Positions 1 to 12,170 of a stretch of DNA of 64,000 nt are shown piece by piece; the first letter of the stretch is position 1; the number at the start of each line of letters is the position of its first letter. The stretch is from contig NMRA01000303.1 of NCBI GenBank assembly GCA_002633005.1, forward strand, positions 286,512 through 350,511, written 5' to 3'. The translations under genes and the position numbers were made by a program. Source of the DNA: Phoronis australis. Its lineage: Eukaryota > Phoronida > Phoronidae. The notes beneath the pieces were generated by a model. The model was not told where the DNA came from, made no database searches, and worked only from the letters and a program-made list of their open reading frames with translations.

Positions 1-581
1 ACAGATCTAGGTTCTCTTGTCTGTATCTCACAGAAAAATACTTCGAATTTATTTCCGAACAGACCCCAAACTCCTGCTACGGACCTTGGCCTGCTGAACT
101 TTGTAAGCTACGGTGTGTCCAAATACCAATAAATCCGTAAAAGCGAAATAAAACAACAGTTTTTATAAGAACTCGGTGTATTTTTAAGGGTTTTACATCG
201 AAGTTTGATTATTTATTGGCGTTAAATGATGAATTCAAGCGGTAAGCTGACACCAGTAACCCGTGTTGTGAACTGCTGAACACACTGCGTGTGAAACCAA
301 TGACGTCATTGGATAATTTCAACACCTCCGTTTGCCGTCAGGTGTCAGGTAACGCAAACGTACGTGCCGTTATCGAGTGGAACTACTGGATCTTAATTGA
401 TACAAATTAGGTTGTTTTTTGGGTGGCCTGCTCCTTCCATATTGCGTTACAACAAAATCGAAAAGAAGACTGCTTCGGTTTGGATTGTTCAATGAATGTC
501 AAGGAAAACGATACTTGTTTTTTTTATAAAGAATCAGTTGACACCTTTTTGGTATTTTGTAACAAGTACCCTTATCCTAGA
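1..581. other. Unannotated sequence
   Basis: AT-rich sequence with short non-credible reading frames; no feature recognised. Confidence 0.6.
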
Positions 582-1022
582 AAACTATAGATTTTAACTT
601 AATAACAAAAGAATATATTTCCTGAAAGTAGAAAACCTGTGGTATTGCATCTTTGACTTTGAATCTGATATTAATTTGGTCACGTGACCATGTCTTTTTA
701 GCAAAGACAAAAGGAACATTGATAGGCAAAATACGGTATCTATAACGTAATCAAATTTAATTCGATATAAATGTTCAAGATGAGATATCAAAAGCGCTGC
801 TTCAGTTTTCTAAAGTATGATTTTATTTTCGTTTTAAGGAACTTAAAAGATTTTTCAGTCTTAATTTTTGATAACTCCCCTAACTTGTAAAAGAGGAAGA
901 TTTTAAATACAAATCCCAACATCATTTTTGAGAACACTGCATCAATCATAGTATCTGAAAGTTTCAGATAATTCCGATCAGCCAAATTTGGCCGTTTTTG
1001 TAGGGCTCTACATAACCACAAT
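582..1022 (+). repeat. Dispersed ~450-bp repeat family, copy a
   Basis: Shares ordered blocks with copies at 8765, 12838 and 21744: a TAGATTTTAACT block, TTTCCTGAAAGTAGAAA, GTCACGTGACC (also in copy d), a TTTTCGTTTTA block and a terminal segment ending CATAACC. Diverged and non-coding; opposite-strand reading frames here are not conserved in the other copies. Confidence 0.65.
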
Positions 1023-2949
1023 GTTATTGACAAGAGTGCTGATCGATGTGTTGACATCCCCTCTTGTGAAACAGCAGCGGCATGTAGATGTAGATATAGA
1101 TATAGTTAACAAACTATAACCGCTACCTGACATTCTGTTGCTGCTTGGGAAACAATTTACCTATCACACGGTTACCAGCTAGTGTAAAGGAATCAGCTTT
1201 AGCCGGTTTACGCCAGACGTGGGAAGTTGTCATGGTGATAAATGTTTCAGTTAGGAAACAAAAATATCACGTAAAAGCTGAGCTGTTATCAATACTTTTA
1301 AGTATTATTTGCTATTGTCATCCATTTTTTTCCTTATCGAATTTCATTTTTGCTGAATGACATTGTTTTTTCACCTTACACAAATGTGATGGTGGTAATA
1401 CCACGAAATAGATACACGCATTGTGTCTTTATTACCAAACCTCAAATTCACATGTACAGGACTTTTCACGAATGTGCGTTTCACCTGTTTAGTTGCAGTG
1501 AACAAAGGCCTCAGTCAAATTATCTTGGTGCTATTTCCATCATAGTAGAGCATGGAGTCGATTGCTGTGCAAACAGAATGTGGCAAAGATAAAGTGCAGT
1601 GGCATTGGCATGAAGAATACAGCAGCTTCTGCCGAACACGTCTCACACAGTGTTCGACCTTCAGCAAATAAATGTGCTGGCCCACTGGGTCAGTTACTTG
1701 AATATGAGACAACATCCATATACGGCCTATATGTGAATGTTTATTGGTCCCGCCGCAAATCCTCTGGCCCGGGCCACTGTGTACTTCAAACGCTGGTCTC
1801 ACACTTTGTTGTCTTCCAGCAAATTGAATCTAACCACATGTCTCTTTCAACGTATCCAGTACCTAACCCTGTATTGCACGCAGATATTCAAATGATGTTC
1901 GAATGGGTTCATGGAGGATTGATGTTCGTAGGCTGTAAATTTCAACGACCGTCGCACAATAAAATTCTTTGCTCCCTCTTTTCTAATTATGACGATGAAG
2001 TTTTCAACCAATAATCGAGATTTTTAAATAATTATTTACAAAAAGGCAATTCCAGTCTTGAGTTGTTTTTGTAGTAACCAGTACCTGTAAAAGAGAAAAG
2101 AAAAACCACGATCAAATATACTGTACTGGGGAGCCATTTTGATACATCAGTGTTCTCCACGACTAGTTTTAACCTTTCGCTTCAACAGGTTAGATTTTTG
2201 TAATGCTAGGACCTCACAAAAATCTAGCCAAAATCACGTGTTCTCATTTAAAATACACAGCAACATCTCACGTAATCCTGCGAAGTCTTGCTTCACAGCG
2301 AAGTCCTAGCGTTACTGAACTCAGGGCAGGTTTGCCAGTGCTTGAATCAGGTTTAAGTAACCTGCAACATACAGGCTTTTTCGCCCGTAACAATTAAGAA
2401 TGCCTGCCAGGTAGAGTCCAGTTAGATTTTTCTGACAGGCTTAAACTTGAAAACTTTCAGCCATTAAACGAAAGTGTCCAGAGGGATTATGTCATTCTGA
2501 ACCAGTCCAGTGTGGCAAAAGGTTGATCCAGATAAATATTAACACTTGACTTGATGCGGGAAACCCCAAACACTTGAAAATGTCTTTGTTTACAATTCAA
2601 TTTGAACCCAAAATGTAAAAATATGGTGATTGTCTCCTGTATATGACCATAATATTCCACAACAGGACTAATTCCACATCATGACTTAACGCGGAAATGA
2701 GTTATTAAAACGGGAAACGCGAACCTTTTGAACGGTTGACTCTGTGGGCTGGTAGTTGTAAGTTTACGCCGGAAACGTGACTGCATGGGCCTCGGTTTCA
2801 CAAAACATGAACAAAAAGTGGAGTTACATGTATGTTTAACAATACACTAAAGACTGAAATAAAGGATGAGATCTTGGCCACTTACCTCTAATATAATTAA
2901 CGGGAAAATAAGCGAGGAACTCTCACCTCGTCATCGTAGATTCTTAGTA
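1023..2949. other. Unannotated sequence
   Basis: No recognisable gene. It contains a short (TAGATA)-like run near 1085-1105 and one 150-codon frame on + (1562-2014), which I do not recognise. That frame has no codon or motif signature of a real protein. Confidence 0.5.
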
Positions 2950-3420
2950 GGTCTCTCCGTCTGAGAAGAACGCGACCGCAGCCGCCTACGCGGCGGCGAA
3001 CAGGTGCGCATAACATATACCGAGGCCGTCCCTTCGCTTTATTCGAATTTCAGAAAATTTTTCAACGTTGACGTGGTTTCTTTGAATTCTCTCACCGCCG
3101 AATATTGAGCACGCGACCTAGAAGGCGTAAACGGTAAACGCAAGCCGCGGACGAATACCTCATTCGAGAAAGTAGCGCGTACGCCGGATCGACTGAGGCC
3201 ACGACTCATTAAGACAAACAAAAAAAAACATGCCGGAGATTTGCGGTCACAGAACCCGGCGCTTTTCCGTCGCGGGAACAATTGGGAAGCAGGCGTCGGG
3301 CGGGGGCGGGTATCTTCGCGGCCGCTCTCGAGTTGTTTCTGTCCGACGGAGTCGAACGGCAGTTGCCCACTCAACATCCGGGTCCGAAATAAGCGTTTTA
3401 ATAGATATAGATGTAGAGGA
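2950..3420. promoter_or_regulatory. CpG-rich patch, possible promoter
   Basis: CpG density rises sharply against AT-rich surroundings (for example at least eight CpGs in 2961-3000), with GGCGGCG and NotI-like GCGGCCGC motifs. Frames are open on both strands (+ 3230-3544, - 3039-3377), as expected of GC-rich DNA. It could be the CpG island of an unseen gene, but no splice structure was established. Confidence 0.3.
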
Positions 3421-4130
3421 AAACATGTTTGTTAAAGGTACTTTGTCCACTTTCAACAACTTAGAATACATGTTGAGTTTCGACAGTCGAAAGGTATCAC
3501 TAAATTATAAACATTTCGTAACTTTTAGCCCTGTTTGTGTTTGACTTATTTTCTTAAAAATTTTAAAAGTTTGTTAAGTACGGCGGCCGTTGAATTAGTA
3601 CTCATAATGCATGAGTCAGCTATCACTCACTACGGCGGCAGTTTTAGGTGGTGGGACATCACCAAAATAAAAATCAAACTAAAAAATTCATATTAAATTT
3701 ATTCAAGTTTGAAAACATTTGGAGTTGTGTTGAATGAGCATTGCTTAGGCTTAACTTTCGACTGAACTAACTTACGTTAAATTCGTTTAATGAAGTTTTT
3801 AACTATAATGAAGCGGAAAGAGTACTTTTAACGCCCTTTTGAATTTTGCCCGCGATCACTACAGCAGCGAAAAATATAAACCCCCTAAAAACTCAAGTAA
3901 ATATCTTTTAATAAAAAATGGGGACAATTTGAAAATGTATTTATTGCAAATAGAAGAGACGGGGATAGTACGTGGTTGTATGCGTGAATGAGTGTATGGA
4001 TGACAGTCTTGTTGTGTTTCCAATTTTCAATCACGACATTTTGAATTTAAAATGGTTGAATGATTGGAAAATATTGACTTTCACCAAGGTCAATTTGTTA
4101 GTTTGCAGACCCCAGAAATGTGATAATGAC
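3421..4130. other. Unannotated sequence
   Basis: AT-rich, with no feature beyond short chance frames. Confidence 0.5.
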
Positions 4131-4300
4131 CGAGGTGAAGACTCGGCGTATAAAATGACTAGCGAGGCGAGTACTCAGCGTATAAAATGACTAGCGAGGC
4201 GAAGACTCAGCGTATAAAATGACTAGCGAGGCGAAGACTCAGCGTATAAAATGACTAACGAGGCGAAGACTCAGCGTATAAAATGACTAGCGAGGCGAAG
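4131..4300 (+). repeat. 32-bp tandem repeat, about 5.3 units
   Basis: The unit begins GAGGCGAAGACTCAGC and contains GTATAAAATGACTAGC. Every unit therefore carries a TATAAAA string. Units differ by one or two bases. Confidence 0.95.
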
Positions 4301-5393
4301 CCAATTTTTGAATAAGTAAGAATGATCTGTCACTTCTTTCTTCCCATCTCCACATATCACTTCTAAGATCACTATTACGAGGGAATAGTTTGTGATCGAT
4401 TTTGAAACGGTAAGCGACTTAAATAAATACTTATTAGTGTTATTCCTAAAAGGGTGGCTCATCGCAGCTTTAAGAGAGTATCCCCGTTAAGTCGGTGACT
4501 TCAGTTTACGAAGTCCAGTTTCATGTTTGTTACAAAGTAAGATGGCTATACGTACTTTGTAACTTTCCACAAGCATTTGGCTTTTCATTGGCTCAGGGTG
4601 TGATATTTCTTGCATATTAGACATTTTCCAACTCAAGAATAGTGTTCGGCAAACTTTGCAAGTGGCACGTCACTTACTGCGGGCAAGTTAGACAGTCACC
4701 AGGTGGCGACACCGTCTCTGTTCAGGCACTTAGAACTGCCAAACAACATTTCGTCAGTTCGGCAAAGAGACAATGTACGAGAAAGAAAAACAGAAGAAAT
4801 GAATCGCAGTTACTAAGAGCAGACATTGCTTTTGATGTCCGATGCTACAAGATAATGTCACGCCTTTCTCTTCTGAAAGTACCGCATGTGCACTGAAATA
4901 ACCTGGCCGGATCTAATTAAGGTAATACATGCTACTGTTTGCTTTTAAAGTCAACGATAAGAGTGCCTGAAGCTGATGTGAAAGACATTTGACACCGACA
5001 TCATGAATGAACCCATAAAACTGAGTACTTCTTCTTTCTACGAATACGGTGAAACTGTCTTTAGTTAATATGCACTCTACAACTCATTATAAAAAATGAG
5101 AGTTTTCATTAAAAAACGAACACTACCGTCCTGCCTGATTGGTTGGATCGATAACGTAGAACAACCGTACTTTCATTATGCGTTACTTCATAATGTATTG
5201 ACACAATCGTGCCAAATAACGTCGCTTGCTATGCAGAGTCTGGGCATAGAAATTTTTTAACAGTTGGTCGTATTTACTACTTCGGCGTGCCTAAACTTGG
5301 CCAAGTGCTGAACACACATTCATGCAAAGAAGAGAAATTACCCCAGTATCCCGATCTTTGCATCATGATCGGAGGTGGCCAGAGCTCAGTTCT
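4301..5393. other. Unannotated sequence
   Basis: No gene recognised; short frames only. Confidence 0.5.
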
Positions 5394-5458
5394 CACAATG
5401 GCGTGCGTATGTGGGTTCCATTATTCCCACAATAGCGTGCGTATATGGGCTCCATTAT
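5394..5458 (+). repeat. 34-bp direct duplication, two units
   Basis: Two units sharing CACAAT, GCGTGCGTAT and CCATTAT; three or so mismatches between them. Confidence 0.8.
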
Positions 5459-5785
5459 AACCAATTTTGCACTTAAAGATACTATATTCCCTTAATTTTT
5501 TGTTGTTCAAAAATAATGTCCTTTCAACATGACTTAATTTCTCAAAATATAAATAATTTCATAAACAAATTCCGAAGTTCCAATTTTTAAATTTGTGGTG
5601 GCGCATCCTGTGGTCGCCACAGTTGAATGACATTAAAGTTTACTTTCTAATTACTTGTTAGTAGAAAATTCAAAATACATATGGGGCTGGAATTTGCGAA
5701 ATGCAGTGACATCTTTCGACTAATACTTTAAACTGTGTGGAGTTCGATAACGCTGGGAACACACTAAGACCTCAATAGAAAAGCT

Positions 5786-5887
5786 AGACTTCGCGAGAGT
5801 ACTCAAGATCTTGCCGTGTATTTCAAATGGGAACGCAAGACTTCGCGAGAGTACGCAAGATCTTGCCGTGAATTAAAATGGAAACGC
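5786..5887 (+). repeat. 52-bp direct duplication, two units
   Basis: Both units contain AGACTTCGCGAGAGTAC followed by CAAGATCTTGCCGTG and a TTNAAATGG-type block. Related single copies are seen near 27710 and 35380. Confidence 0.85.
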
Positions 5888-7131
5888 CCTATTTTGGATA
5901 GATTTTTCGAGCAGGGAGACAACTTCCGAACTCTATCCAGTTGAAAACGAGGGAATCCAAACAAAGGCAAAGATACTATATCATTACCAGAAATCCATAA
6001 ACAACCTATTTGCGCATGCGTGAAAATTCCTCACACGCAGCCCGGCTAATATACACTCAGGCAATTCACAGAAAATGACCTTATACGTGTTGCTTGTTGA
6101 CCCGACCTCATTTGCCGATAGCAGATGTCATTCGCATGGCATTAACCAAATTCGTATCAAAGTTTTATGAAAATTGGGCGGAATTTTATATTGTCCATGT
6201 GGTGGTCAAATCTCAATCGCATTTACACGCAAAACATCCATTCAAAGCGCACTGAGGCCCGGGAAGTGCAGTGCTTTGAACGGCCAATGCTTTGAAGAGG
6301 TTGACGGGATTTCAGTTGCCGATAGCGCCTATAGATAGCAGCATAATCAACATTATAAGCATATATATTTTTTGAAATCCACAGAGAAAAAGTGGTGACC
6401 AAAAAGGGTTGAAGAATGATTAATATTCAATTGAGTGTGCATTTGAATTCCACATACTACTCATCAGTGGGTCAAACTAATTCGAAGTTTTTGGTTAAGT
6501 CACTGATAATTTTCATACCAGTGTACTTATAATTGTTTATCTTATATGTACAATTTTGATTATTATGGACGGCGTAGGGCGTTCAGCTGTAAACTATCGC
6601 TTGAGCCTATGGGAATCGAAGACATACACTTCAAAAGTAAGGAAACCAATGCAACTATTTTCGGAATAATCAAGTTTAGGAGTAATCAAACACTTGAATT
6701 ATTTACATTTCAGAGTATTAAAAAGGTTTTGCACCAAATATTATTTTGATTTAGTGTATTGTGGGTGGTTTCAAATTGAAAGGAGTCATCACAAGTTAAG
6801 TGATTGAGAATTTTCTGTTGGATTGGGAAAAAACTAGTCGAGTGGTAGTGCGAGATAAGGCGACGGGTAATAAGGATCGCTTTGACTTCCTTTCGAGCGG
6901 TAACCCTTAATATATTGGCCAGATATGTTCAGAAATATGTTTCGTCTTTCCTTTTTAAGTGAATATCTTTGAACTTGTGGTAATCATGGGCTACTAAAAT
7001 CTTCCTTGAGCTTGGAGTGAGACGCGCGGAGTGTGTGAAGCGCTGACCTATTTTATGCAGAGAACCTGGCGGATAACCTAGTTTACGGATCTGGTAATGC
7101 CCAAGATGGCCGTCTCAGTGTAATTTGCGTA
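5888..7131. other. Unannotated sequence
   Basis: AT-rich, no recognised gene. Includes an AAGATGGCC motif near 7103 just before the duplicated block. Confidence 0.5.
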
Positions 7132-8434
7132 GGGTGGCACTGAATAATTAGGCTGCGGCCGCGGCCAATTTGCACTGCCAAAATATAGAAATTTTGGGGT
7201 AGGCCAAGTTTGGGGGCATTTTGTAGGTGGGCATTGCACGTAGGCTCAGTGAATGTGGTTTGTTTGTATTTGTGAACATGCTGTGAATAAAGAAAGGCCA
7301 CTTTCTTGGCTGTAGCTGCACTCTTCTTCAAGATGGCGGCCCCCGGCTGCAATTGTGCATTGTTGGGTAGCGACCGAGAAATTGGCTGTGATTTTAGGTA
7401 GCCCTCAAACAAGCAAGAATTGCCAAAAAACTAGTTGGTTGACAGTACTTTTGGACCACATTTTCGGAATCGGAAGGAAATTTGCTTTCAGACTCTAATG
7501 TTGGTTTTAGTCGTGCATCGGCAGGGAAGTGGTGTTTTTCGGGTGAAAAGTGCCGATTTTTGCATTTTTTTGCCCTTATTTTTCTTAGTCTAGCTTGGTT
7601 TTCAATGGGAATGAAATGGTCAAAAATACAAGAAAGAATAAAGTTTCTGTGCTCATCTGCTGGGCTTTTTATGTGAAATAATTGAAAACATGCCATTCTT
7701 TGCATCCTGTTTTTGACAGAGTGAAGAAAAGGTTACAAATCAAGTGATGTGTGTTTTGCTAGGCAAAACCCAGTGAGAACTGTTCTGTGCCTCCTAGTGG
7801 TAACTATAAAATCTTTGGGTGGCACTGAACAGTATGGCTGCGGCAACGGTCAATTTGCACTCCCAAAATATTATTTTTAGTTAGGTGTTATATGTAGGCC
7901 AAGTGAATGTGGTTTGTTTGTATTTTTGAACAAGCTAAAAGAAAAAGGCCACTTTCTCGGCTGTAACTGCACTCTTCTTCAAGATGGCGGCCCCCTGTGT
8001 GCATTGCTGCGTAGCAACTGAGAAATTGGCCGCGATTTCAGGTACACCTCAATCAAGCCAGATTTGCGTCTAGTTGGTTGACAGTACTTTTGGACCCCAT
8101 TTTTGGAATCTGTAGGAAAATTCCTTTCGAAATCTAATGTCCTTGGCTTAAGTCGAGCATGGACAGGGAAGTGGTGATTTTGGCGTGAAAAGTGCCGATT
8201 TTGCATTTTTGCCCTTATTTTTCTTAGCCTAGCTTGGTTTTCAGTGGGTGTGAAAGGGTAAAAACTACAAGAGATAATAAAGTTTCTGTGCTCATCTGTA
8301 GGGCTTGTCATGTGAAATGACTCAAAATTTTTCTTTATTTGCATGCAGTTCTTGACAGAGTGAAGAAAGGGTGAAGAGTCCATTGACGTGTGTTCTGATA
8401 GGCAAATCCCTTTGAGAATTGTTCTGTACCTCCT
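7132..8434. repeat. Tandem duplication of a ~650-bp block (7132-7795 and 7817-8434)
   Basis: Both halves begin GGGTGGCACTGAA and run in parallel through CAATTTGCACT, TGTGGTTTGTTTGTATTT, CTTCAAGATGGCGGCCCC, GTTGGTTGACAGTACTTTTG and CAGGGAAGTGGTG to a CTGTNCCTCCT end. They are diverged by perhaps a fifth, with small indels. This could be a duplicated locus or two adjacent insertions of one element. Confidence 0.9.
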
Positions 8435-8569
8435 TGACAAAGGTTCACAGATCGCTATCGCCGTAAAGCAGTCGTTAATTGTTTTACGACATTTAGCTAA
8501 AATGGTCGGATCACGTGACGGATATGACAAGATCAACAATAACCACTTACTGTATGAACAACAACGCAA
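7394..8569 (-). pseudogene. Reading frame shared by both duplicate halves, unrecognised
   Basis: On the minus strand, 8569-7979 (196 codons) and 7705-7394 (103 codons) encode alignable stretches: DEHRNFI, ENQARLRKIRAK, NRHFS and VQKYCQPT. Two length differences between the halves within this frame are multiples of three, but a further indel near the CAACTAGTT region breaks it. It may be a relic coding sequence or simply similarity inherited from the DNA duplication. No known domain recognised. Confidence 0.25.
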
Positions 8570-8764
8570 ATCTTTGTATTGTCAGCACAGGAGTACTGGA
8601 AATGATTTAAAGCATCAAATCGCCTGCAATCACGTGACAGGATCTTCATCTGGTGAATTACCCTAAGTTCAGTGATATAGTGATACAAGCAGTCATATGA
8701 CTTTCACCAACCACCTGCACGTGTAAATTTATCGACAAGTCGAAACATTTGGTTAAATATCTAC
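8435..8764. other. Unannotated sequence
   Basis: No recognised feature; two CACGTGA sites (8513, 8631). Confidence 0.5.
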
Positions 8765-9125
8765 AAATCTGTTGAACTCAACTCAATCAGTAAAAGAATA
8801 TGTTTCCTGAAAGTGCAGTCTATAGAATTTGATTTTATTACTTAATATCAATTTACCACTAATTGCGTCATGTGTTCGGCACATACTTTAGTAAAATTTA
8901 TCACAAAAGGTACACTCATTGCAATACAACAGTGACAAAAACATGATTAAGCTTCCTTTGATGAAATCACAAAAGCCCTGTTAGTTTTCTTAGTTATCTT
9001 TTTGATTTTGTTTTATGCAACGCCTTAATTTTTTTATTAAAATGCTCCAACTATCAATTTTGATATTCCTCATGTAAAAGTGGAGCAGTCTGTGGTGTGC
9101 CCAGTTACAAAGAGAGAATTCACTC
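8765..9125 (+). repeat. Dispersed ~450-bp repeat family, copy b
   Basis: Matches copies a, c and d in the AAAGAATATGTTTCCTGAAA block, TTTTGTTTTATGCAACGCC and a following TTTTGATA segment; truncated at the right. Confidence 0.6.
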
Positions 9126-10540
9126 ATCAACATTTACAGACAGGTGTGCCCACCTATAATCATATTTTACAAGGAAACAAATATATTTATGTGGGTGTCC
9201 CCATTTTTGTCCTTGAAAAGCAAAATTTTACAAGATAAGAAAGTTCAAATTAAATAAGAAGCTGTTTTATGAGATAAGATGTGGCCGAATTTGAACGTCT
9301 TTCTAACGTTTCGCGAGCCATTTTTTAATTTAAAGCAAAGGGACAGGTTGAGGCCGATTTGGTCACTTTTGGATTAGAACATTAAGAAAAAGCTGTTTTT
9401 ATAAGTCAACAAATTTTCATATTCCGAAATGTGCTTTTGTAAAACCAGTTATGCAGTACCAACGGCAATATCGATAACTTAAAATCACGTGCGAGGAAAT
9501 TGGTTTCCTAAAGTTTATAGTCAGCCACAGCGCAGAATTGAGCCTACTACCCCAGCGGACGAAATCTAACGCTCTCTGGCTAAGCTTAGCACACTCGGTA
9601 CATGGCTGAGTATTTCAAGATTTTAAGCGTACTCAAGTTGTAAAGTGAACGTTTTTGGACTCAGAAAATTGGCTGACAGGCAACAGCGAGAATTGTCAAT
9701 TTGTATCCAAATCGGCGAAAAAGCTCAATGGATTTTGTTTGTTTTATAGTTCTAGTCAAAGCCAATAACTCCAAGAAGTCTATCCTGGCCAACAATAACC
9801 TCAAAAAGTGTTTCCGACCGTAAACCCGACAATGTCCCTTTTATTTTCACCGATAGCAAGATCTCTACAGGTACGCACACGTACGTTAATTCTTTGGTGA
9901 TGGCGGCTGTCGCGCACCCTCTAATCGAGACGCTAACTCCACGATTACTGAACGCGTTAGCTACTATATACTATTAATATTAATGTCATTACTTTTGCAT
10001 TTTTACCTCTCATCTTCTTCATCTCAGTATCGATGTCTCTTATTATGTTTTCCTATTACACCCACGTACTGCGTTTGATGTGAAGCGTTCAATTACAATC
10101 TGACACTTATCGCATCACGATCGCAAACAGCGTAAAGGTTACATCAAACGCCAATACTTCCCAGAAGATGGCACACAAATTAGGCATTTTAAGGGAAAAA
10201 TTTCACTGACAGTTCGCGCTGTCATTTAAATAGTTCCCATTGAACCAAACTGAACGAAACTTCCTTCCGGGTCTCTGAGCATGACTTTTTAAAACACGTA
10301 AAATTTCAGGATTTTTGAGGTTCAAATTATGTGCACCCTTTTGAAATGTACGGAAATCCAAATCATGCAACGCGTTTAAAGCATTTGAAATAAATTTCTG
10401 TAGAAAGAAGTGTGTCTACAGACATTTAGAACGATAATGACATATTACTCCCAGCGGGTAATATCCTTTCATTGACTGAAGCATATTCATTGCTTCCAGT
10501 CTCAAGAGGTCACTCATGCACAGGCACGCTTATTGCTCAG
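9126..10540. other. Unannotated sequence
   Basis: No gene seen. AT-rich with scattered CACGTG-type motifs. Confidence 0.5.
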
Positions 10541-10550
10541 ACCTCTTCAA

Positions 10551-11093
10551 CTCGCTGGCTCCCTACGTGCCTAGCCAGCACGCAGGTATCACGCAGTAGC
10601 ACGCGCCTTAGCATTGGTTGATGTAACCTCGGCAGTCATTGGTTAGCTTCACAACAACGTGAAAAAATGGCAGACTATGAATGATTTTTAGCCTTGTCAT
10701 GCAAGTGGCGTAGCAGCAACTATTTCGTTTCTGCAGTAATGCCAAATAGCCGCGTGCTTAGAGCACATACATGTACAATAAACACATATCTGGCCGATTT
10801 AACCGGTGTATTATTCATACTGTATGAATACAGGACACCATCGTAAACAAAAGTCATCGACAGTAGAAAGATGCACTCCGAAAAGGCGCAACCACAGTTT
10901 CAGGGATTCACATTTCCTGAACATAAAATTTAAGCTTCCTACATCAGTCATGCCAGTTTGTTTGCGTAAAGCGCTGCCTGTTGAGTATTCGACCATCCAA
11001 TCAGAAACGCCGGTGGAAAAAATTTCCAGAAAAAAAATAAGTGATACCTGCGTGCTGGCTACCACCTATAGCGGCATGCAGGGAACCAGCGAG
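10551..11093 (+). mobile_element. MITE with hairpin termini, copy A
   Basis: Begins CTCGCTGG and ends CCAGCGAG, the same inverted termini as copies B and C. Each end is itself a hairpin (CCCTACGTGC against GCACGCAGG-type arms). The flanks 10541-10550 (ACCTCTTCAA) and 11094-11103 (ACCTCAACAA) match at 8 of 10, a decayed target-site duplication. The interior is homologous to B and C and shows no intact transposase. TSD length suggests a Mutator-like family. Confidence 0.88.
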
Positions 11094-11103
11094 ACCTCAA
11101 CAA

Positions 11104-11580
11104 CAGGACTCTCTCATACAATGCTCATGTGTTACGACCTTTGCTAGCATTACTCATTGCAGATTCCATGCCTATATCGTTAATGTCTCTGTTGCGTCTA
11201 TCATGCTACAAATAGTTTCGAAATGTCAAGATTATATGTAGTTTCATTTCTGTCCTATGAGACCTCAATGTCACTAACAGATTGATTGAGAAAGAAAAGC
11301 ATGTGGACAACGGTTAGTAACGAACAACAGCAATGTCAGTCACCTAGAAAGAGTGTGTCAATCTACAGCCTACTTGTACATTCCTATACCTAATATCAAT
11401 AGAGGCATGCACGTATCTTCCTGTTGAAAGAAACGCATTCCGTTTCGGTCCAAGTAAAGGGTTTATAATAAATTCCATGCAAGCGAATTTAACCAAAACC
11501 TATTATTCCCAAACGGCAGTTTTTAAATTCACAAAATAAACGTTGCTGTATGACTCCAAACTTCACTTTTAAATAACTTA
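11104..11580. other. Unannotated sequence
   Basis: No recognised feature. Confidence 0.5.
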
Positions 11581-12170
11581 AGTCCGATATATTGTTATCA
11601 TAATTCCGAAATCATGACAGTAATAATTCTTTAGCCAACCAGATGTCAGTAATTATGAAACAAAATAATAATTATGACACCAATAAATCAGCCAATCAGA
11701 GACCATGAATAACGACAATGATAAATTATTTTTACAGTAATCAATCTGCCAACCAGAAGCCAGAAACAATGACAGCAATGAAGTGGCAAGTATTTATTAC
11801 AATATAAACCCGCCACTAGTTGGCTTTGAATAATTACAGCAATCAATCATTAATTATTGTTATTATTCTTGTCTTTTGATAGGCTAATTACAGAAATAAG
11901 TATCATTGAACTTGTAAATATTTTCTAATTGGCTGGGAGGAATAAATAGTCGTAATTGTGATTATTACTTATTACTATCATAAATTAATTATAACTGTAA
12001 TAAACACTTATTCAAGTAACAATCTTTATTGCCGTTATGAACATGTATTGCTCTGATTATTCCTGGTTCCTGATTGGCTGATTTATTGCTGTCATAATTA
12101 TTTTTTACTGTCTTTTTATGACTACAGATTGGCTAAAGAAGTATCACTTGTGACAGCTATAAATCCGACT
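11581..12170. mobile_element. Palindromic AT-rich element (~590 bp) with inverted arms
   Basis: The ends AGTCCGAT and ATCCGACT are inverted. Left 11627-11715 (TTCTTTAGCCAA, AATAATTATGACA, AATAAATCAGCCAATCAG) is mirrored by right 12066-12140 in reverse complement. The interior repeats GCCAAT-type motifs in both orientations. It looks like a fold-back MITE with long terminal inverted repeats; no coding region. Confidence 0.75.

Noticed and set aside
1562-2014. 150-codon frame
   Set aside because: No recognised domain, no supporting splice or start evidence, and another frame is open opposite; kept only as a note.
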